The notes beneath the pieces were generated by a model. That model had not been told where the DNA came from, searched no databases, and saw only the letters and a program-made list of their open reading frames with translations. Source: Diogma glabrata (Eukaryota > Arthropoda > Insecta > Diptera > Cylindrotomidae). From it: a stretch of DNA of 64,000 nt. The stretch covers positions 74,717,394-74,781,393 of the forward strand of contig OY856187.1 in the NCBI GenBank assembly GCA_963693315.1, given 5' to 3'. Position 1 is the stretch's first letter, and every line of letters starts with the position of its first letter. The position numbers and the translations under genes are program-made. Below, piece after piece: positions 10,701 through 21,659 of this stretch.

Positions 10701-12307
10701 CAGTGATGCCAGATTTTCAAAAATGAATTTCCCGTTGACGTATCGAAAATTCCCAATTTTTCCCGTTTTTTTAATGAAAAAATCCCTCAGAAATTCCCAT
10801 TAAGTTTTCAATAAAAATATACATATAAATTCAATTATTTATTGAAAAAACTTCAAAAACCACCACAATTATAACAATATTTATCCTTCCAACAACTATA
10901 AATATAGGTTTATTTCTGTTTTTACGGCTATATTTGTGTACGTTATTAGTTTTAATATATAGAATGAAACAAACAGCTGTTAATTTTATTCTGCACCGCG
11001 AATGTGGCGGAACACAAACAATTTATTTGATTGTATTGAATGCTGAAATAAATTTTATTTTATTTTATAAAAATTTGATTGCATGTTATACAAAATCAAA
11101 AGCAAACATTTTCGACCTGTAGCCCTATTCCGGTACATCGTGAAATAGGAATTGGGAAATAAATTGTTGCAATTTTTCATAACTAGTATTCCGTGCCGCG
11201 GGAAATAACAAATTCGTATTAGAAAATATTTCGTTAGTTCATTTATTGCCCTTTTTTCTAAATTCACAATTCCCAGAGAAATGCCGGAATAGACGTACTG
11301 ATTATATAAAAAACAGTCAATTCAAACTGAAGCGCATGTTCCTCTCTCGAATATTAAAAAAGGCAAAGACTGCTATGATTGAATTGAATTAAATTTCCAA
11401 AAGATTGTTTTTTGGTTTCTCATTAGTATAAAATTTGATGTTTTTCATCAGGAAGGGCTTTAATTAGGCTTTTTATAGACTTTTCATCTTCAAAATACCA
11501 AATAATTAAATAGATATCGAAATTGAATCAAATTTAATTGATTGTTTGGAATTAATTATTCAAAAAAATTCAATAAAATTCATTGTTTTTCTTTTTTCGT
11601 TTTACTTGTTTTATCAACAAATTTTAAAATAATTCAATTTAAATTAATAAATGTTACTCTATCGGAAGGATAAAACTTTGTGTTGGGTTCGTTTTTAATG
11701 AATTTTATTCTCTCCAAAATTTGTAATGCTCGTTTGTGCCTCGCTCACATCGTAAACTGTTCCTTGAAATATACAATATTGCATTAAACACTTACACAAT
11801 ATATTACTATTGTTTTGATTCTCCATACAACTTGTGGAATAAGAAAGAACTGATATAAAATGGAGCATTAAATCTATTAAAATTGAGAAGGACATTTTTT
11901 AAAATAAGTAAATGTGTCTTGATTTCATGATTTTCAAAAAATTTTTAAATTGTAATAGCTCTTTTTCGATACGTAAACAACTGCTCAGAAATAAAATAGT
12001 GATGCCAAACATCCCAATTTTTTTAATATGTTTAAAAAAGATGGATGTATAGAGAGCCAACTTGTAGTTCCAGGTGATTTCATTTCTCGTTTAGCAGCAT
12101 CAAAATATTCCTGAAATTCAGATAACATGGTGGTCCGTTGGGGTTTTCAAAACGTACCTATCTCCCTCAGAAATATTTAAAACGCAGAAGGCTTAAATTC
12201 CATTGCGGATTTGACAATACTAAAGCCGACAGATGGCATATGCATTTAAGTAAAATTATCGGGCGATCAACCTCTTTCTGAAGCCTGGTAAAAATTGGTT
12301 GGTGCAA

Positions 12308-12344
<37 letters not shown>

Positions 12345-12664
12345 TATTTTCCAAAATAAAACCAAATTTACATTACAGGAAAACTATTAATTCTAGTACA
12401 ACAATTATTATCAATATATACTATTATTTTGTTTCAAATACTATTACATTCTACTCATTATTATTCTTAAAAACTATCAAGTTAAATCCAAATATAAATC
12501 TAGAATTGTGAACTCTAAGAAAGAAAAAAAAGAGAAAAAACAAAAACGTCCCTAATAAATATCAAGTCGACAACAACAACAAACAATTACATTGATTAAA
12601 CTACAATGATTAGTAAAATTATTTTTAATTAGATAAAATATTTCTTTTTTTCTTTTTTACTTTT

Positions 12665-15595
12665 TCAATGATGAACATTATAGTAATCCACTTTATAGCT
12701 TTCAAAAAGTTTTTGTTTAAGTTTGCTTTTGAAGGAACCCACATTGCAACATTTAATCTCAGAGGGTAAATCATTTGTGAGATTGATACCTTTATAGAAG
12801 ATGCTGTTTTGAGTTATGTTTAGAGTATATCTTGGTGGTCTTAAGTGATTTGCAGATCTACCTGCTCGCCCTGTGATTGAGGAATTTGTTATCAATTGAT
12901 TGTTAAATTTAATTGTATTGTTTTGCATTTTGTAAATTGTTAGCATGTACTCATAATGAATCAACTTGGAAATAGGTAAGATTTTATTGTTATATAAATT
13001 TATGGTTGGCGTTAGACGGGGAAGTTTATACACAGATTTCAATGCTTTGTTTTGTAAAATCTGTAGTTCCTGTAATCTTGATTCCGTTAAGCTACCCCAT
13101 ATTGGTAATAAATAGACCAAGTGAGAATGAATAAAGCTATAATATACATTAAGTGCCACGTTTGTTATTAGATATTTACCAACTCTTTTTAATAATCCTA
13201 TTATTGGAGATATCTTAGCCTTAACCATGTTCACATGATGAGACCAGTTAAATTTTGAACTAAGAAATAACCCGAGATAACAACCACTTTCTTTTCTAAA
13301 GATTGGATCATCATGGAGCATAATATTGTCAAAACTATTTCTATTGTCGATTGGATTCCTTATAAAGAAGTTGATAAAAAATGTTTTTGATATATTAAGA
13401 TGTAGTTTATTTTTATTTAGCCAGCCATTTAGAATTAGAAGATCGTCTTCCAAATTTCTTTTAAGTTCAATATTGTTTGGACAGCCATATGATAAGACAG
13501 CGTCATCGGCAAACAGTTGCAATAAACCATTTAAATCTAGTTTGAATATGTCGTTTACATAAATTAGGAATAGTAGAGGACCCAGAATTGACCCTTGGGG
13601 AACCCCACACCTAATTCCCAAAATATCTGACTTGGTGTTTCCTATTTGTACAAACTGCGCACGATCTGATAAATAATTGGTAATTAACGCGAGGGCTTTT
13701 CCACGGATTCCAATATCAATCAGTTTCTGAATTAAAATTTCATGATCTACACAATCGAACGCTTTAACCAAATCGATAAAGAGACACGAAGTAGCTTTTT
13801 TTTGTTCCATATGTTTATAAATAGTTTCAACGAGCTGTAACGATGCTGAAAGTGTGCTACTGCGCTTTAGGAAGCCAAATTGATTTTTATGTATTAGAGA
13901 ATGTATATTCAGAAAGTTTAAAATTTGATTATGAATGGCCCTTTCAAAAAGTTTTGATATTGTAGGAAGTACGGATATCGGTCGGTAATTGTTTTTATCA
14001 AACTTATCTCCCTTTTTGAAAATCGGTACAACTCTGGCGAGTTTGAGTTTATCTGGAAATATTCCTGTTTCGAAACAGTGATTAATGGCAATAGTTAACG
14101 GTGGAGCAATTGTGTCACAATGTTTTTTTATAAATTTTGCTGAAATTTGATCATAGCCACAAGCCGAGTTCGAGTCCAGATGTGATATCATATCTTTTAC
14201 ATCTTGGTTGGAGATAGAAAAAAAATTTTCAAGTAGATTATTTGTAGATATGGATATCGAATCATTATTATTTACGGATTGTGGTATGTTTTCTTGCGAC
14301 TCAGATTGTAGGTCGATAGCAATGTTAACGAAAAAATGATTAAGTTGATTGCAAACGACTACTGGACACTCAGTAATTAGATTGGAGTTTGAGTCATAAA
14401 GGCTTATTTTTTCAGGGGTTGCAGCTTGAGACTTATTTTGAAGAATTTCATATATTATGGACCAGATTTTTTTTGAATTAGTTTTGTTATTTGAAAATAA
14501 GGTGGAGTAATAATCTTTTTTGGCGTTAAATATTGATTTCTTGCATTCGAATTTTAATTTCTTAAACGATTCGCAAATATAAATGTTTTCGGGGAATTTT
14601 TTTGATAATTTGTAAAGCTTATCCCTTATTTTGATTTTGTTATTTATTTCGTCTGAAAACCATTTCTTTTTAAGACTACTCAATTCGATTTTTGTATTAA
14701 TTTTAATTGTTTTTGTGATAATTGTGTCATTGATAACGTTTTGGAGTTGGTTATAAAAATCCATAAAATTTACGGATTCAAAATCAGTATTGGATATTAA
14801 ATGAGAAATTGCATTATCATCGATTATTTTTATTTCTCTATAAATGAACTTTGGGATGTTTGGTATTTCTACTTTAAATAACAAAAACCTATGATCACTA
14901 AGCATCGTATCTTTGTATAAAACATAAAATTTGTCTAACTGTGACGATAAAATATGATCCAGTGATGTTTTGATTACGTTTGATTTGCGTGTGTAAAATT
15001 CAGATTTTTCACTATTAATAATTTGATAACCGTTTATTGTTATGGCAGATTTGTAGTTCGAGATTTCTGGACTATTTATATCAAAAATGTTCAAATTAAA
15101 ATCACCCACTATTAGAGCGTTTCTATGTTTGGCAAGAATGTTATTAAAAAACGTGAGGAACTCACTTATGTTTGTATGCGGGGGTCTGTAGAAACCAATA
15201 ATATTTAGTTTGAGCTTGTTAGATTTGACAACGATAACATCGTTTTCTTGGTGGGAAATCGAAGAATCATAATCAAAATCAAGATTTTCATTAACAAAAA
15301 TGCTTATTCCTCCTCCTGTTCTTCCTTCTCTATATACGTGGTGAGCTTTGTAATGTTTTATGTTAATGTTTATATCGTTTTCACTTAAAAAGGTTTCAAC
15401 AAACACCAAGATATCCACTGAGACTTCTGTTGCATGCAATAATTCTTCAATACGTTCAATTTTGTTTTTAAGTCGATTAATGTTCATGTACAAGACACAT
15501 AAACCATTGATATTTTCTATTGTATGTTTAAATTCCTCTTCTTTTAAAAAATGCTTATTGTTGTTGTTTACTTGATATGAAAATGAAATGTTCAT
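12665..15595 (-). CDS. ORF2 of retrotransposon A: endonuclease-reverse transcriptase
   Basis: 976 residues, uninterrupted. The protein nicks target DNA and copies the element RNA into it. The apurinic-type endonuclease occupies about residues 30-245, with motifs VETFL (66-70), GRTGGGISIF (91-100), GFYRPP, GDFN (164-167), SLDHI and SDHR (233-236). The reverse transcriptase spans about 515-790, with FRRxxS-like NNYRPISVLP, motif A FIDLVKAFDCVDH (606-618), motif B GVPQGSILGP (664-673) and the catalytic FADD (695-698). A C-terminal LxxLxILQNKALK region follows. All key acidic residues are present, so it may be active. The start is the first ATG after ORF1. It is related to the truncated copy at 19752-21232, sharing NWSHH and VYLLPIW. 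Confidence 0.9.
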   Translation of the reverse strand: MNISFSYQVNNNNKHFLKEEEFKHTIENINGLCVLYMNINRLKNKIERIEELLHATEVSVDILVFVETFLSENDININIKHYKAHHVYREGRTGGGISIFVNENLDFDYDSSISHQENDVIVVKSNKLKLNIIGFYRPPHTNISEFLTFFNNILAKHRNALIVGDFNLNIFDINSPEISNYKSAITINGYQIINSEKSEFYTRKSNVIKTSLDHILSSQLDKFYVLYKDTMLSDHRFLLFKVEIPNIPKFIYREIKIIDDNAISHLISNTDFESVNFMDFYNQLQNVINDTIITKTIKINTKIELSSLKKKWFSDEINNKIKIRDKLYKLSKKFPENIYICESFKKLKFECKKSIFNAKKDYYSTLFSNNKTNSKKIWSIIYEILQNKSQAATPEKISLYDSNSNLITECPVVVCNQLNHFFVNIAIDLQSESQENIPQSVNNNDSISISTNNLLENFFSISNQDVKDMISHLDSNSACGYDQISAKFIKKHCDTIAPPLTIAINHCFETGIFPDKLKLARVVPIFKKGDKFDKNNYRPISVLPTISKLFERAIHNQILNFLNIHSLIHKNQFGFLKRSSTLSASLQLVETIYKHMEQKKATSCLFIDLVKAFDCVDHEILIQKLIDIGIRGKALALITNYLSDRAQFVQIGNTKSDILGIRCGVPQGSILGPLLFLIYVNDIFKLDLNGLLQLFADDAVLSYGCPNNIELKRNLEDDLLILNGWLNKNKLHLNISKTFFINFFIRNPIDNRNSFDNIMLHDDPIFRKESGCYLGLFLSSKFNWSHHVNMVKAKISPIIGLLKRVGKYLITNVALNVYYSFIHSHLVYLLPIWGSLTESRLQELQILQNKALKSVYKLPRLTPTINLYNNKILPISKLIHYEYMLTIYKMQNNTIKFNNQLITNSSITGRAGRSANHLRPPRYTLNITQNSIFYKGINLTNDLPSEIKCCNVGSFKSKLKQKLFESYKVDYYNVHH

Positions 15596-15688
15596 ATTTA
15601 TATGTGTAAAATATACTCAAAAGCTAAAAAAAGACAAAGTAAAAGAACGAAAAAAAATAATGAAAAAACAAGAATAATTAAATAAAAT

Positions 15689-16798
15689 TTATGATGATGT
15701 TTGTGTACTTGTTGGTTTTGTGAGATATAATTTCAAAACTAGTTTTCTAAGTGATTCGTGTGATTCAATAATGTAAACTTTGGACTTATCCTCTTTTCTG
15801 AGATGAATTTTTGTATTCTTGATCCAGAGATGTTTAAAGCTGTAGTTTGTTTTAAATCTTAGCGCTTCTCGATAGAGTGATAATTTAAATTGAGTCAGAT
15901 GCTCCCGAAGAAAAATCTGTTGATCATGGGTTGTATTAAATCCAATTTGGTTGGCAAATATTTTACCTAATTCCTTTTTCTTTGAAAAAAGTTGGTGTTT
16001 TGATTTGCTGCTTTTGAAAGTTACGAGTAGTAGGGAAGTATTGCTAGAGTATTTGTTTTGATCATGTGATGAATTTCTGTATTTGTCGTATTTAGCATGA
16101 TCTCCAAAATAACTGGTGCTTACAATTTCACTCAAATCAATATCTGCATTGAGCACACTAATAATTTTGGAAATTATTTCTTCAGGGTGAGTTTTATTAT
16201 CTGGCAATCCAGCTATGATAATATTATTATCAAGCTCCTTCTGTTGACAATTATCTAGTATTGCTTCAAGTTGGTTGACCTTAGCAGAGTATTCTATCTG
16301 TTTTTCTATGGAAGTCTTCAGTTGAGTTTTTAAACTTTTATTTTCTTCCAAAACTTTATGAAATTGTTCTTTCATTAAATGAAACTGATCAACTAACACT
16401 TGTTGTGATTTTTGAACACTAATGATCATAGATTTGATTTCATCAAGTGCTGTTTGATTTTTAGAAGTTGCACAGTTGAAATACGGAACATGTTGGCTTG
16501 TATGTTGAAGTAAATTATCTGTTTGTATCGGTGATTCTTGATTTGAACTTAAATTGTTGGCTATGTTTTCAGCTGTAGAACAAGTTTTGTTACAATTCAT
16601 CGAACAAAACCAAGTTGGTTCGCTTGCTACTCTTGTTATATTGGCTCCTAATATATTCTTACAACGTGGATGGTATATTAAATTGCATCCATCACACACC
16701 AAATATGATTGTGAAATAGTAATTTCTGTAGAACAAGACTCACATTTGATAGTATCAATATTACTGATTACACGAGAATCACGTTTGACGTACGGCAT
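15689..16798 (-). CDS. ORF1 of retrotransposon A: PHD-like finger, coiled coil, nucleic-acid chaperone type
   Basis: 369 residues. The N-terminus has a C4HC3 pattern typical of a PHD-like finger: C19, C22, C35, C38, H43, C46, C65, C69. A predicted coiled coil covers about 114-188 (heptad-like leucines, many K/E/Q). After it, NNIIIAGLPDN at about 191-201 starts a globular region that resembles the C-terminal domain of many insect retrotransposon ORF1 proteins related to the baculovirus FP-like domain (from memory). Its expected role is RNA binding and trimerisation in the element RNP. It ends 93 bp before ORF2. No frameshift is seen. Confidence 0.8.
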   Translation of the reverse strand: MPYVKRDSRVISNIDTIKCESCSTEITISQSYLVCDGCNLIYHPRCKNILGANITRVASEPTWFCSMNCNKTCSTAENIANNLSSNQESPIQTDNLLQHTSQHVPYFNCATSKNQTALDEIKSMIISVQKSQQVLVDQFHLMKEQFHKVLEENKSLKTQLKTSIEKQIEYSAKVNQLEAILDNCQQKELDNNIIIAGLPDNKTHPEEIISKIISVLNADIDLSEIVSTSYFGDHAKYDKYRNSSHDQNKYSSNTSLLLVTFKSSKSKHQLFSKKKELGKIFANQIGFNTTHDQQIFLREHLTQFKLSLYREALRFKTNYSFKHLWIKNTKIHLRKEDKSKVYIIESHESLRKLVLKLYLTKPTSTQTSS

Positions 16799-17135
16799 TG
16801 AGGTTATATTTTTTGTTTGTTTTTAAATTATAACTTTTTTTTATATTTAACGACAAATTCACCATAAATATTATTTCACTCTATTCCAATATCTGTTTAA
16901 TAACCATTTTAATTTAATATTTAATTTGCATTTGTTTAATTTAAAAAAAATGTTGAACACAAAATGTTAAAAAAACCTAAAAAACTAAATTTCAAAATAA
17001 GTTTTAATTTAAAACGATTCTATTATTAAATGTGAAAAATCCCGCACTTTCCAAGTTTTTTCCCGCTTTCCCGTTTTATATGAAATATCCCGCAAACGGG
17101 AAAAAATCCCGCGATCTGGCAACACTGCTTGCAAG

Positions 17136-17386
17136 TGTAAAAAACAGTGTATATTGGACAAACCAAACAACAACTAAAAAATCGTATTATTCAGCATAAA
17201 AGAGATGTTCGAAATAAAAGTGATTTGACCGCATTGGCAAAACATAGTATTAGTGATCAACATAGTTTTGAATTCGATAAAACAAGAATATTGGATCTAG
17301 AAAAGAAATCAAACAAAAGAGATATCCTTGAGGCTGCACATATCCAGTTTAAATTACCGATGGCATGTAATGCACATACTGATACC
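17136..17386 (+). pseudogene. Penelope-like GIY-YIG endonuclease domain fragment
   Basis: The plus frame from 17147 reads VYIGQTKQQLKNRI, then QHKRDVRNKSDLTALAKH, then LEKKSNKRDILEAAHIQ. These are the GIY-YIG core (YIGQT), the catalytic-type arginine region and the later glutamate of the endonuclease that ends Penelope-like polyproteins. One base is missing just before VYIG, so the frame from the preceding IPCK piece (10540-10700) does not continue directly. The domain is cut at 17386 by hAT element 2, and its last codons resume at 19388. Confidence 0.85.
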
Positions 17387-19379
17387 TAGTGATGTGTCGG
17401 TCGTGAACGACCGAAGTTAATTGAACGGATCCCTTCAGTGAACCACGACCGATCGTTCAGTAATAAAAGAAACGTCGTTCGTCGGTCACTAACTTTTTAT
17501 GTACTATTGACATTTTTTTTATGTGCAATGCACATCTTTTAGTATATAACATATTGGCAGCAGTGTTAGTTAACAATTAACATCATGCAAACTTTTTCGA
17601 AATCCATATGTTAAATTAAAAACGTAGTTTTGGATTTGAACATGATTTTAATAATACTCCTCAAATAAACCTTCAATAAAAAGTAATAATGCACCTCCAA
17701 TATCACTTCGTCATCAAATTTTCATTACGATCAAATTTTGATTCCGATCATTGTGATATGCGAATTTGTTTTTCTCCTCTCAAACATTTATTCATTATAT
17801 TCAACAACTTCGCATAAAAAAGTGACCTGAAAAAATGTATCTAACTAATCGTGCAGATTTTCATAACAACATAAAGAAACCAATACACATTTAAAAATTA
17901 TAAAAAATAAACGCACTTCATCTAACAATGAAAATTAAAAATTTTCAAACCTTTATATGAAAATAACACTAACAACAACACAAAACTAATAAACAATGAA
18001 ACAAAACCAAACTAACAATACCATATACATTATACATTTATTAAAATCAAAACAATATTCTAACGAAAATTTTATCATAAAGAACAAAAACTGAACGGTT
18101 CGAATTTACTAATAAACAAAACAACACGCCCGCCAAAAGAAATGACCTGCGTATAAAACGAATTAGTTCACAAAAAATATTGTAACGAAAAATTTATCAT
18201 AAAGAACAAAAACTGAACTCGTTCAGCTCGGTCACCTCGTTCACCTCGTTCAGCTCGGTCACCTCGTTCACCTCGTTCAGCTCGTTCAACAAATAAGCAA
18301 AACACAAAATGATAAAAATAAACAAAATTAAATATAAGTTCGTTCGGAAAAGAAAGAATGATTGAACATAAAGAATGAAAAATAAATTTTTGAAGAAAAT
18401 ATAAATGACATTGAAAAAAAAGAAATGGATTTCATTCAATTTTTACACATTATGAATAATTGTGAAATGAAAGTGGAAAAAAATTGATTATGATGAAGAT
18501 GATTGTTTGTATATATTAATTATTAATGAATGATTATGAAAAAAACATTTGTTTGTACATATACATATTTATATGTAAATTGAGTTTATTATAAGTTTTA
18601 ATTTTTGTTAGTAGATAATTACTAATAATAGAATTAATTTCATTTAAGTTTTTCAGATTTAATTTAATTTTGTATGCAATATTTGCTGTAAAAACAAATT
18701 GTTTGTTGTACCTTGGCTAAAGCTTTAGTTAAAAATTAGCAATTTACTACATGTCAGGACTTAAACATTATATTCCTTATTCTATAGTCAATAGTGCAAT
18801 TTTGTTTTTAATAATGTTTTTTCCTTAAATCGATATATAGAATGGATGAGGATTTTTTTTATTGAATGTTAATTAGAGGATGAGATGTTAGACTGTATGG
18901 CTCATTAAAATGAGATTGCAATATGTTATAAAGGAGAATCCTTTAAGACAAACGGTAGAAAACAAACAAATACAGGGTGGCTTAAAATAGTAGATGTACT
19001 ATAGTATAGATGTATAGATTTTAAAGCAATGATTTATTAATCTTTTTAAATAAATTACATTAGTATATGAGCAATATTTTTTTTAAACGGAAGAGGCTTT
19101 CTTTTTTATTTCGCTACTCATCCTCTTTGCGAAAAGTTTTGAATACCCTTCGCAACTTTTTAGACGAATTGGTCTTAGATTTATGGGGATTTTTGCTTGT
19201 TAATTAGGATGTGGTTCTTTACCTATTAACGAGGCATTTTTATTATTATTTTTGACTGAAATATTTAATATTTTTGCAAGTGACCGATTGAACGAAGACC
19301 GATGTTTTTAAATCGGTCAGTGCAAATGAACGATCCGGTCTGAACGGATCGCTAATTTAGCTGAGGTTACCCATCACTA
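17387..19379. mobile_element. hAT-type element 2, non-autonomous
   Basis: The ends are TAGTGATG and CATCACTA (inverted), flanked by the 8-bp duplication CTGATACC (17379-17386, 19380-19387). Subterminal regions are full of GAACGATCCGGTC/ACCGATCGTTC-like motifs at both ends, the kind of subterminal repeats that hAT transposases bind. The Penelope frame rejoins in phase across the site. At 1993 bp, no transposase frame is seen. Direct repeats near 18050 and 18172 (ATCATAAAGAACAAAAACTG) suggest an internal duplication. Confidence 0.85.
18212..18290. repeat. 9-bp minisatellite inside hAT element 2
   Basis: Units CTCGTTCAG, CTCGGTCAC and CTCGTTCAC alternate, giving a 27-bp higher-order period repeated about 2.5 times. 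The unit resembles the GTTCAxTCGGTC subterminal motifs of the same element. The minus-strand frame through it (LNEVNEVTELNE) follows from the 9-bp period and is not a gene. Confidence 0.7.
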
Positions 19380-19387
19380 CTGATACC

Positions 19388-19497
19388 AAATTTCTGCACA
19401 ATGCATACAAATACTTGCTATATTTGAAAAAAATATGTTTGAAAAAATCAACGTAGCCTTTTTAGATCGTTTTTATTAGCCTAGTCTTTTTGTTTTT
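19388..19497 (+). pseudogene. C-terminal end of the Penelope ORF and start of its 3' pseudo-LTR
   Basis: After the second copy of CTGATACC the PLE frame continues as KFLHNAYKYLLYLKK and stops at TAG (19454-19456). The following bases match the inverted pseudo-LTR at 9745-10040. The match breaks at 19497, where element X is inserted, and resumes at about 23367. Confidence 0.7.
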
Positions 19498-19751
19498 ACT
19501 TCGGTCTGAACAACCTAAGTATTACATTCATGAGCTCAAAGTGAAATTCTTACCCCAACTTTTTTTGGCATTTCTCGACGTCTTAGGACCTACTGATTCT
19601 AAAAAAGCAAAAAAAAAATGTGTGTCTGTCTGTCGGCCGCTGGACGGATTTCAAAATTTTTTTTTTCTAAAAATAGGTTAACTCAATGGGAAGAGCCAAA
19701 AGGACGATGTGCTTGATAACTGTACCGGAAGTGTGTCAAAAAAATCGTCAA

Positions 19752-21232
19752 TCGTCACCTTACATATTGTTAATTAAACTAAAAAAAATGGGATTTACTG
19801 ATATACAGCTTAAATTATTTGAAACCTTTCTTGTCAACAGAACACAAATAGTAGAAATTAGTCATCAATCAAGTAATGCGCTTAATCTTAGCCTAGGTGT
19901 TCCTCAAGGGTCAATCCTAGGGCCAACATTGTTTAACATTTACATCAACGACATAACGTTCCTTCAGTTGGAAGGAAAAATACAACTGTATGCGGATGAT
20001 GCGGTAATTATGTATAGTTCAAATTCATTACAATTATTATTATCTAATTTGCAGACGGATATAAATACCCTTAAACAATGGTTTTATATAAATCATTTAA
20101 CGCTAAATCATCAAAAAACCAAATATATAATATTTGAGAATAGACAGCTAGATGAAATCATTTTAACGCAAAATATAATAAAATATGACACATACTGCTT
20201 AGAACGAGTCTACAAGTATGATTATCTTGGTATGGTGATAGACAGTAGGATAAATTGGTCCCATCATACTGAAAAGTTAAAAAAAAGTATTATACCATAT
20301 ATATTTGCCATAAACCGTACAAAACATATACTACCGAGAGAAACACTTTTGTTATTGTATCACGCCTATATCCAATCTCGATTGGTATACTTACTTCCAA
20401 TTTGGAGTGGGTGTGCGGAGTATAGATTACAGGAGCTTGAAATTCTCCAAAAACGAGTGTTAAAATATATAATACATGCGCCAAAATTATACCCTACTGA
20501 ATGTTTATTCAAGCAATTTTCATCCTTCCATATGTTAATCGAAATCGAGCTTCTTGTTCTTATGTATAAAATTGTCACCAATGGAATAAAACATAACTAT
20601 GAGTTAGTTACATTGGATGATTACCATCAGCAAAATACAAGAAGAAAATCGCAATTTGTAGTTAATTTCTTTTCCTTAAAAACTGCTGGTAATAATAACA
20701 CTTTGTATCGTGGTCTAATTAAATACAACTCTCTTCCCTCGCATATAAGAAAGGCACCATCTATAACATACTTTAAGAAAATGTTGATTGAAATCCACGA
20801 TGTTAAAGTTGAAACTGAATTTATTTATAAATATGAAAGATCCCAAATAATAAGATATATAAATGTTTCTTAAATATAAGATTTCTAAAATATTTAACAA
20901 ATTAGATTAGTAAAGAATTTCTATTTCTCTTTATTTTATGTATATGTATATTTATGTAAATATTTAAAAACGTATAATAACTAAAAAATAAGTGATAACT
21001 AAGAAAAAATGAAGTTGCGCTATAACCAGTATTGGTTCGAGCAGCTTGAAAAATAAATTATTTCTGGACTAGAGTTTATATAGTTATAAAATTATGTCTC
21101 AAAACAGAGTCGTCGAAAGCAATTTGCAATTGGTTAATTCTAGTCCGGAAATGATTACACATGTAAATCAATTATAGTTGTTTTAAATATATTGTCTTAA
21201 TGAAAATAAAAGAAAAAAAAAAAAAAAAAAAA
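19752..21232 (+). mobile_element. 5'-truncated non-LTR retrotransposon (clade of A)
   Basis: The insertion lies between TCGTCAA and GTGTGTCAAAAC of element X. The intact join is seen in the other X copies, and no target duplication is evident. It begins inside the reverse transcriptase and ends with a 3' UTR and a tail of about 21 A. Truncation at the 5' end is the usual result of incomplete target-primed reverse transcription. Confidence 0.8.
19764..20873 (+). pseudogene. Partial reverse transcriptase, C-terminal part
   Basis: About 369 codons are open. It contains motif B GVPQGSILGPTLF, the catalytic YADD in QLYADDAVIMY, LNHQKTKYIIF, YDYLGMVIDSRINWSHH, and the C-terminal YLLPIWSGCAEYRLQELEIL region. 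Motif A, the finger region and the endonuclease are missing, so it cannot act. The open frame extends upstream to an ATG at 19686, but those first codons come from element X and are not part of the RT. Sequence features place it with ORF2 of retrotransposon A, but it is not a close copy. Confidence 0.85.
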
Positions 21233-21266
21233 GTGTGTCAAAACAAGGAAATTTGCATATTTTTTT

Positions 21267-21577
21267 AATTAATTAATTATCAAATTTAATGATTAAAAGT
21301 AATATTATTTTTCTAACAACTTTTATTAAAAATATAAATTTCAGACGCGTTTCGGATATTAATATCCATCATCAATGAAAGAATTTATATTTTATTGATG
21401 ATGGATATTTATATCCGAAACGCGTCTGAAATTTATATTTTTAATAAAAGTTGTTAGAAAAATAATATTACTTTTAATTATTAAATTTAATAATTGATTA
21501 ATTATAATAACCAACTTGGAGACCAGTTTTTATAATATATATATTTTTACATTTATGTAAATTATAAACTTAACCAT
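21267..21577. mobile_element. Hairpin insertion with paired hammerhead-like cores, 11-bp target duplication
   Basis: GCATATTTTTT flanks the insertion at 21255-21265 and 21578-21588, and other X copies show the empty site. 21267-21502 folds into a nearly perfect hairpin: arms of roughly 105 bp and a loop of about 18 bases. Each arm carries TTGATGAT, a 6-bp stem (GGATAT/ATATCC), then GAAACGCGTCTGAAATTT, on opposite strands (21395-21432 plus, 21341-21376 minus). This is the TGATGA-stem-GAAA layout of Penelope-type hammerhead ribozymes, with T in place of the conserved first C. Confidence 0.65.
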
Positions 21578-21659
21578 GCATATTTTTTGATTAAAAAACG
21601 TTCATTTAAGTGATTACGAGTAGAAACATTGAATTTGGAGAAATCTTGATGGTAGGGAT

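Larger units (their letters stand above)
12311..16901 (-). mobile_element. Full-length non-LTR retrotransposon A
   Basis: On the minus strand the element has a short 5' leader (about 100 bp), ORF1, a 93-bp spacer, ORF2, a 3' UTR of about 320 bp and a poly(A) tail of about 32 (the T run at 12311-12342). AACCATTTT flanks it on both sides (12306-12314, 16902-16910), a likely 9-bp target duplication. Both ORFs are open, so the copy looks young. ORF1 has a PHD-like finger and ORF2 an endonuclease plus reverse transcriptase, an organisation seen in CR1/L2-type lineages. The exact clade needs a tree. Confidence 0.85.
10701..17127. mobile_element. hAT-type element 1, non-autonomous, with a nested retrotransposon
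   Basis: The ends CAGTGATGCCAGAT and (inverted) CAGTGTTGCCAGAT differ at one of 14 positions. Both sides carry the 8-bp duplication CTTGCAAG (10693-10700, 17128-17135), diagnostic for hAT-like transposition, and the interrupted Penelope frame rejoins across it. Without the non-LTR retrotransposon at 12311-16901 the element is about 1.8 kb and has no transposase. A second, shorter member lies at 48372-49844. CAGTG ends and 8-bp duplications are features of the hAT superfamily. Confidence 0.85.

Noticed and set aside
18197..18439. LNEVNEV-repeat protein
   Set aside because: It comes from a 9-bp minisatellite inside a non-autonomous hAT element.
19686..19763. Upstream ATG and first 26 codons of the partial reverse transcriptase frame
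   Set aside because: These codons derive from element X, into which the truncated retrotransposon was inserted.
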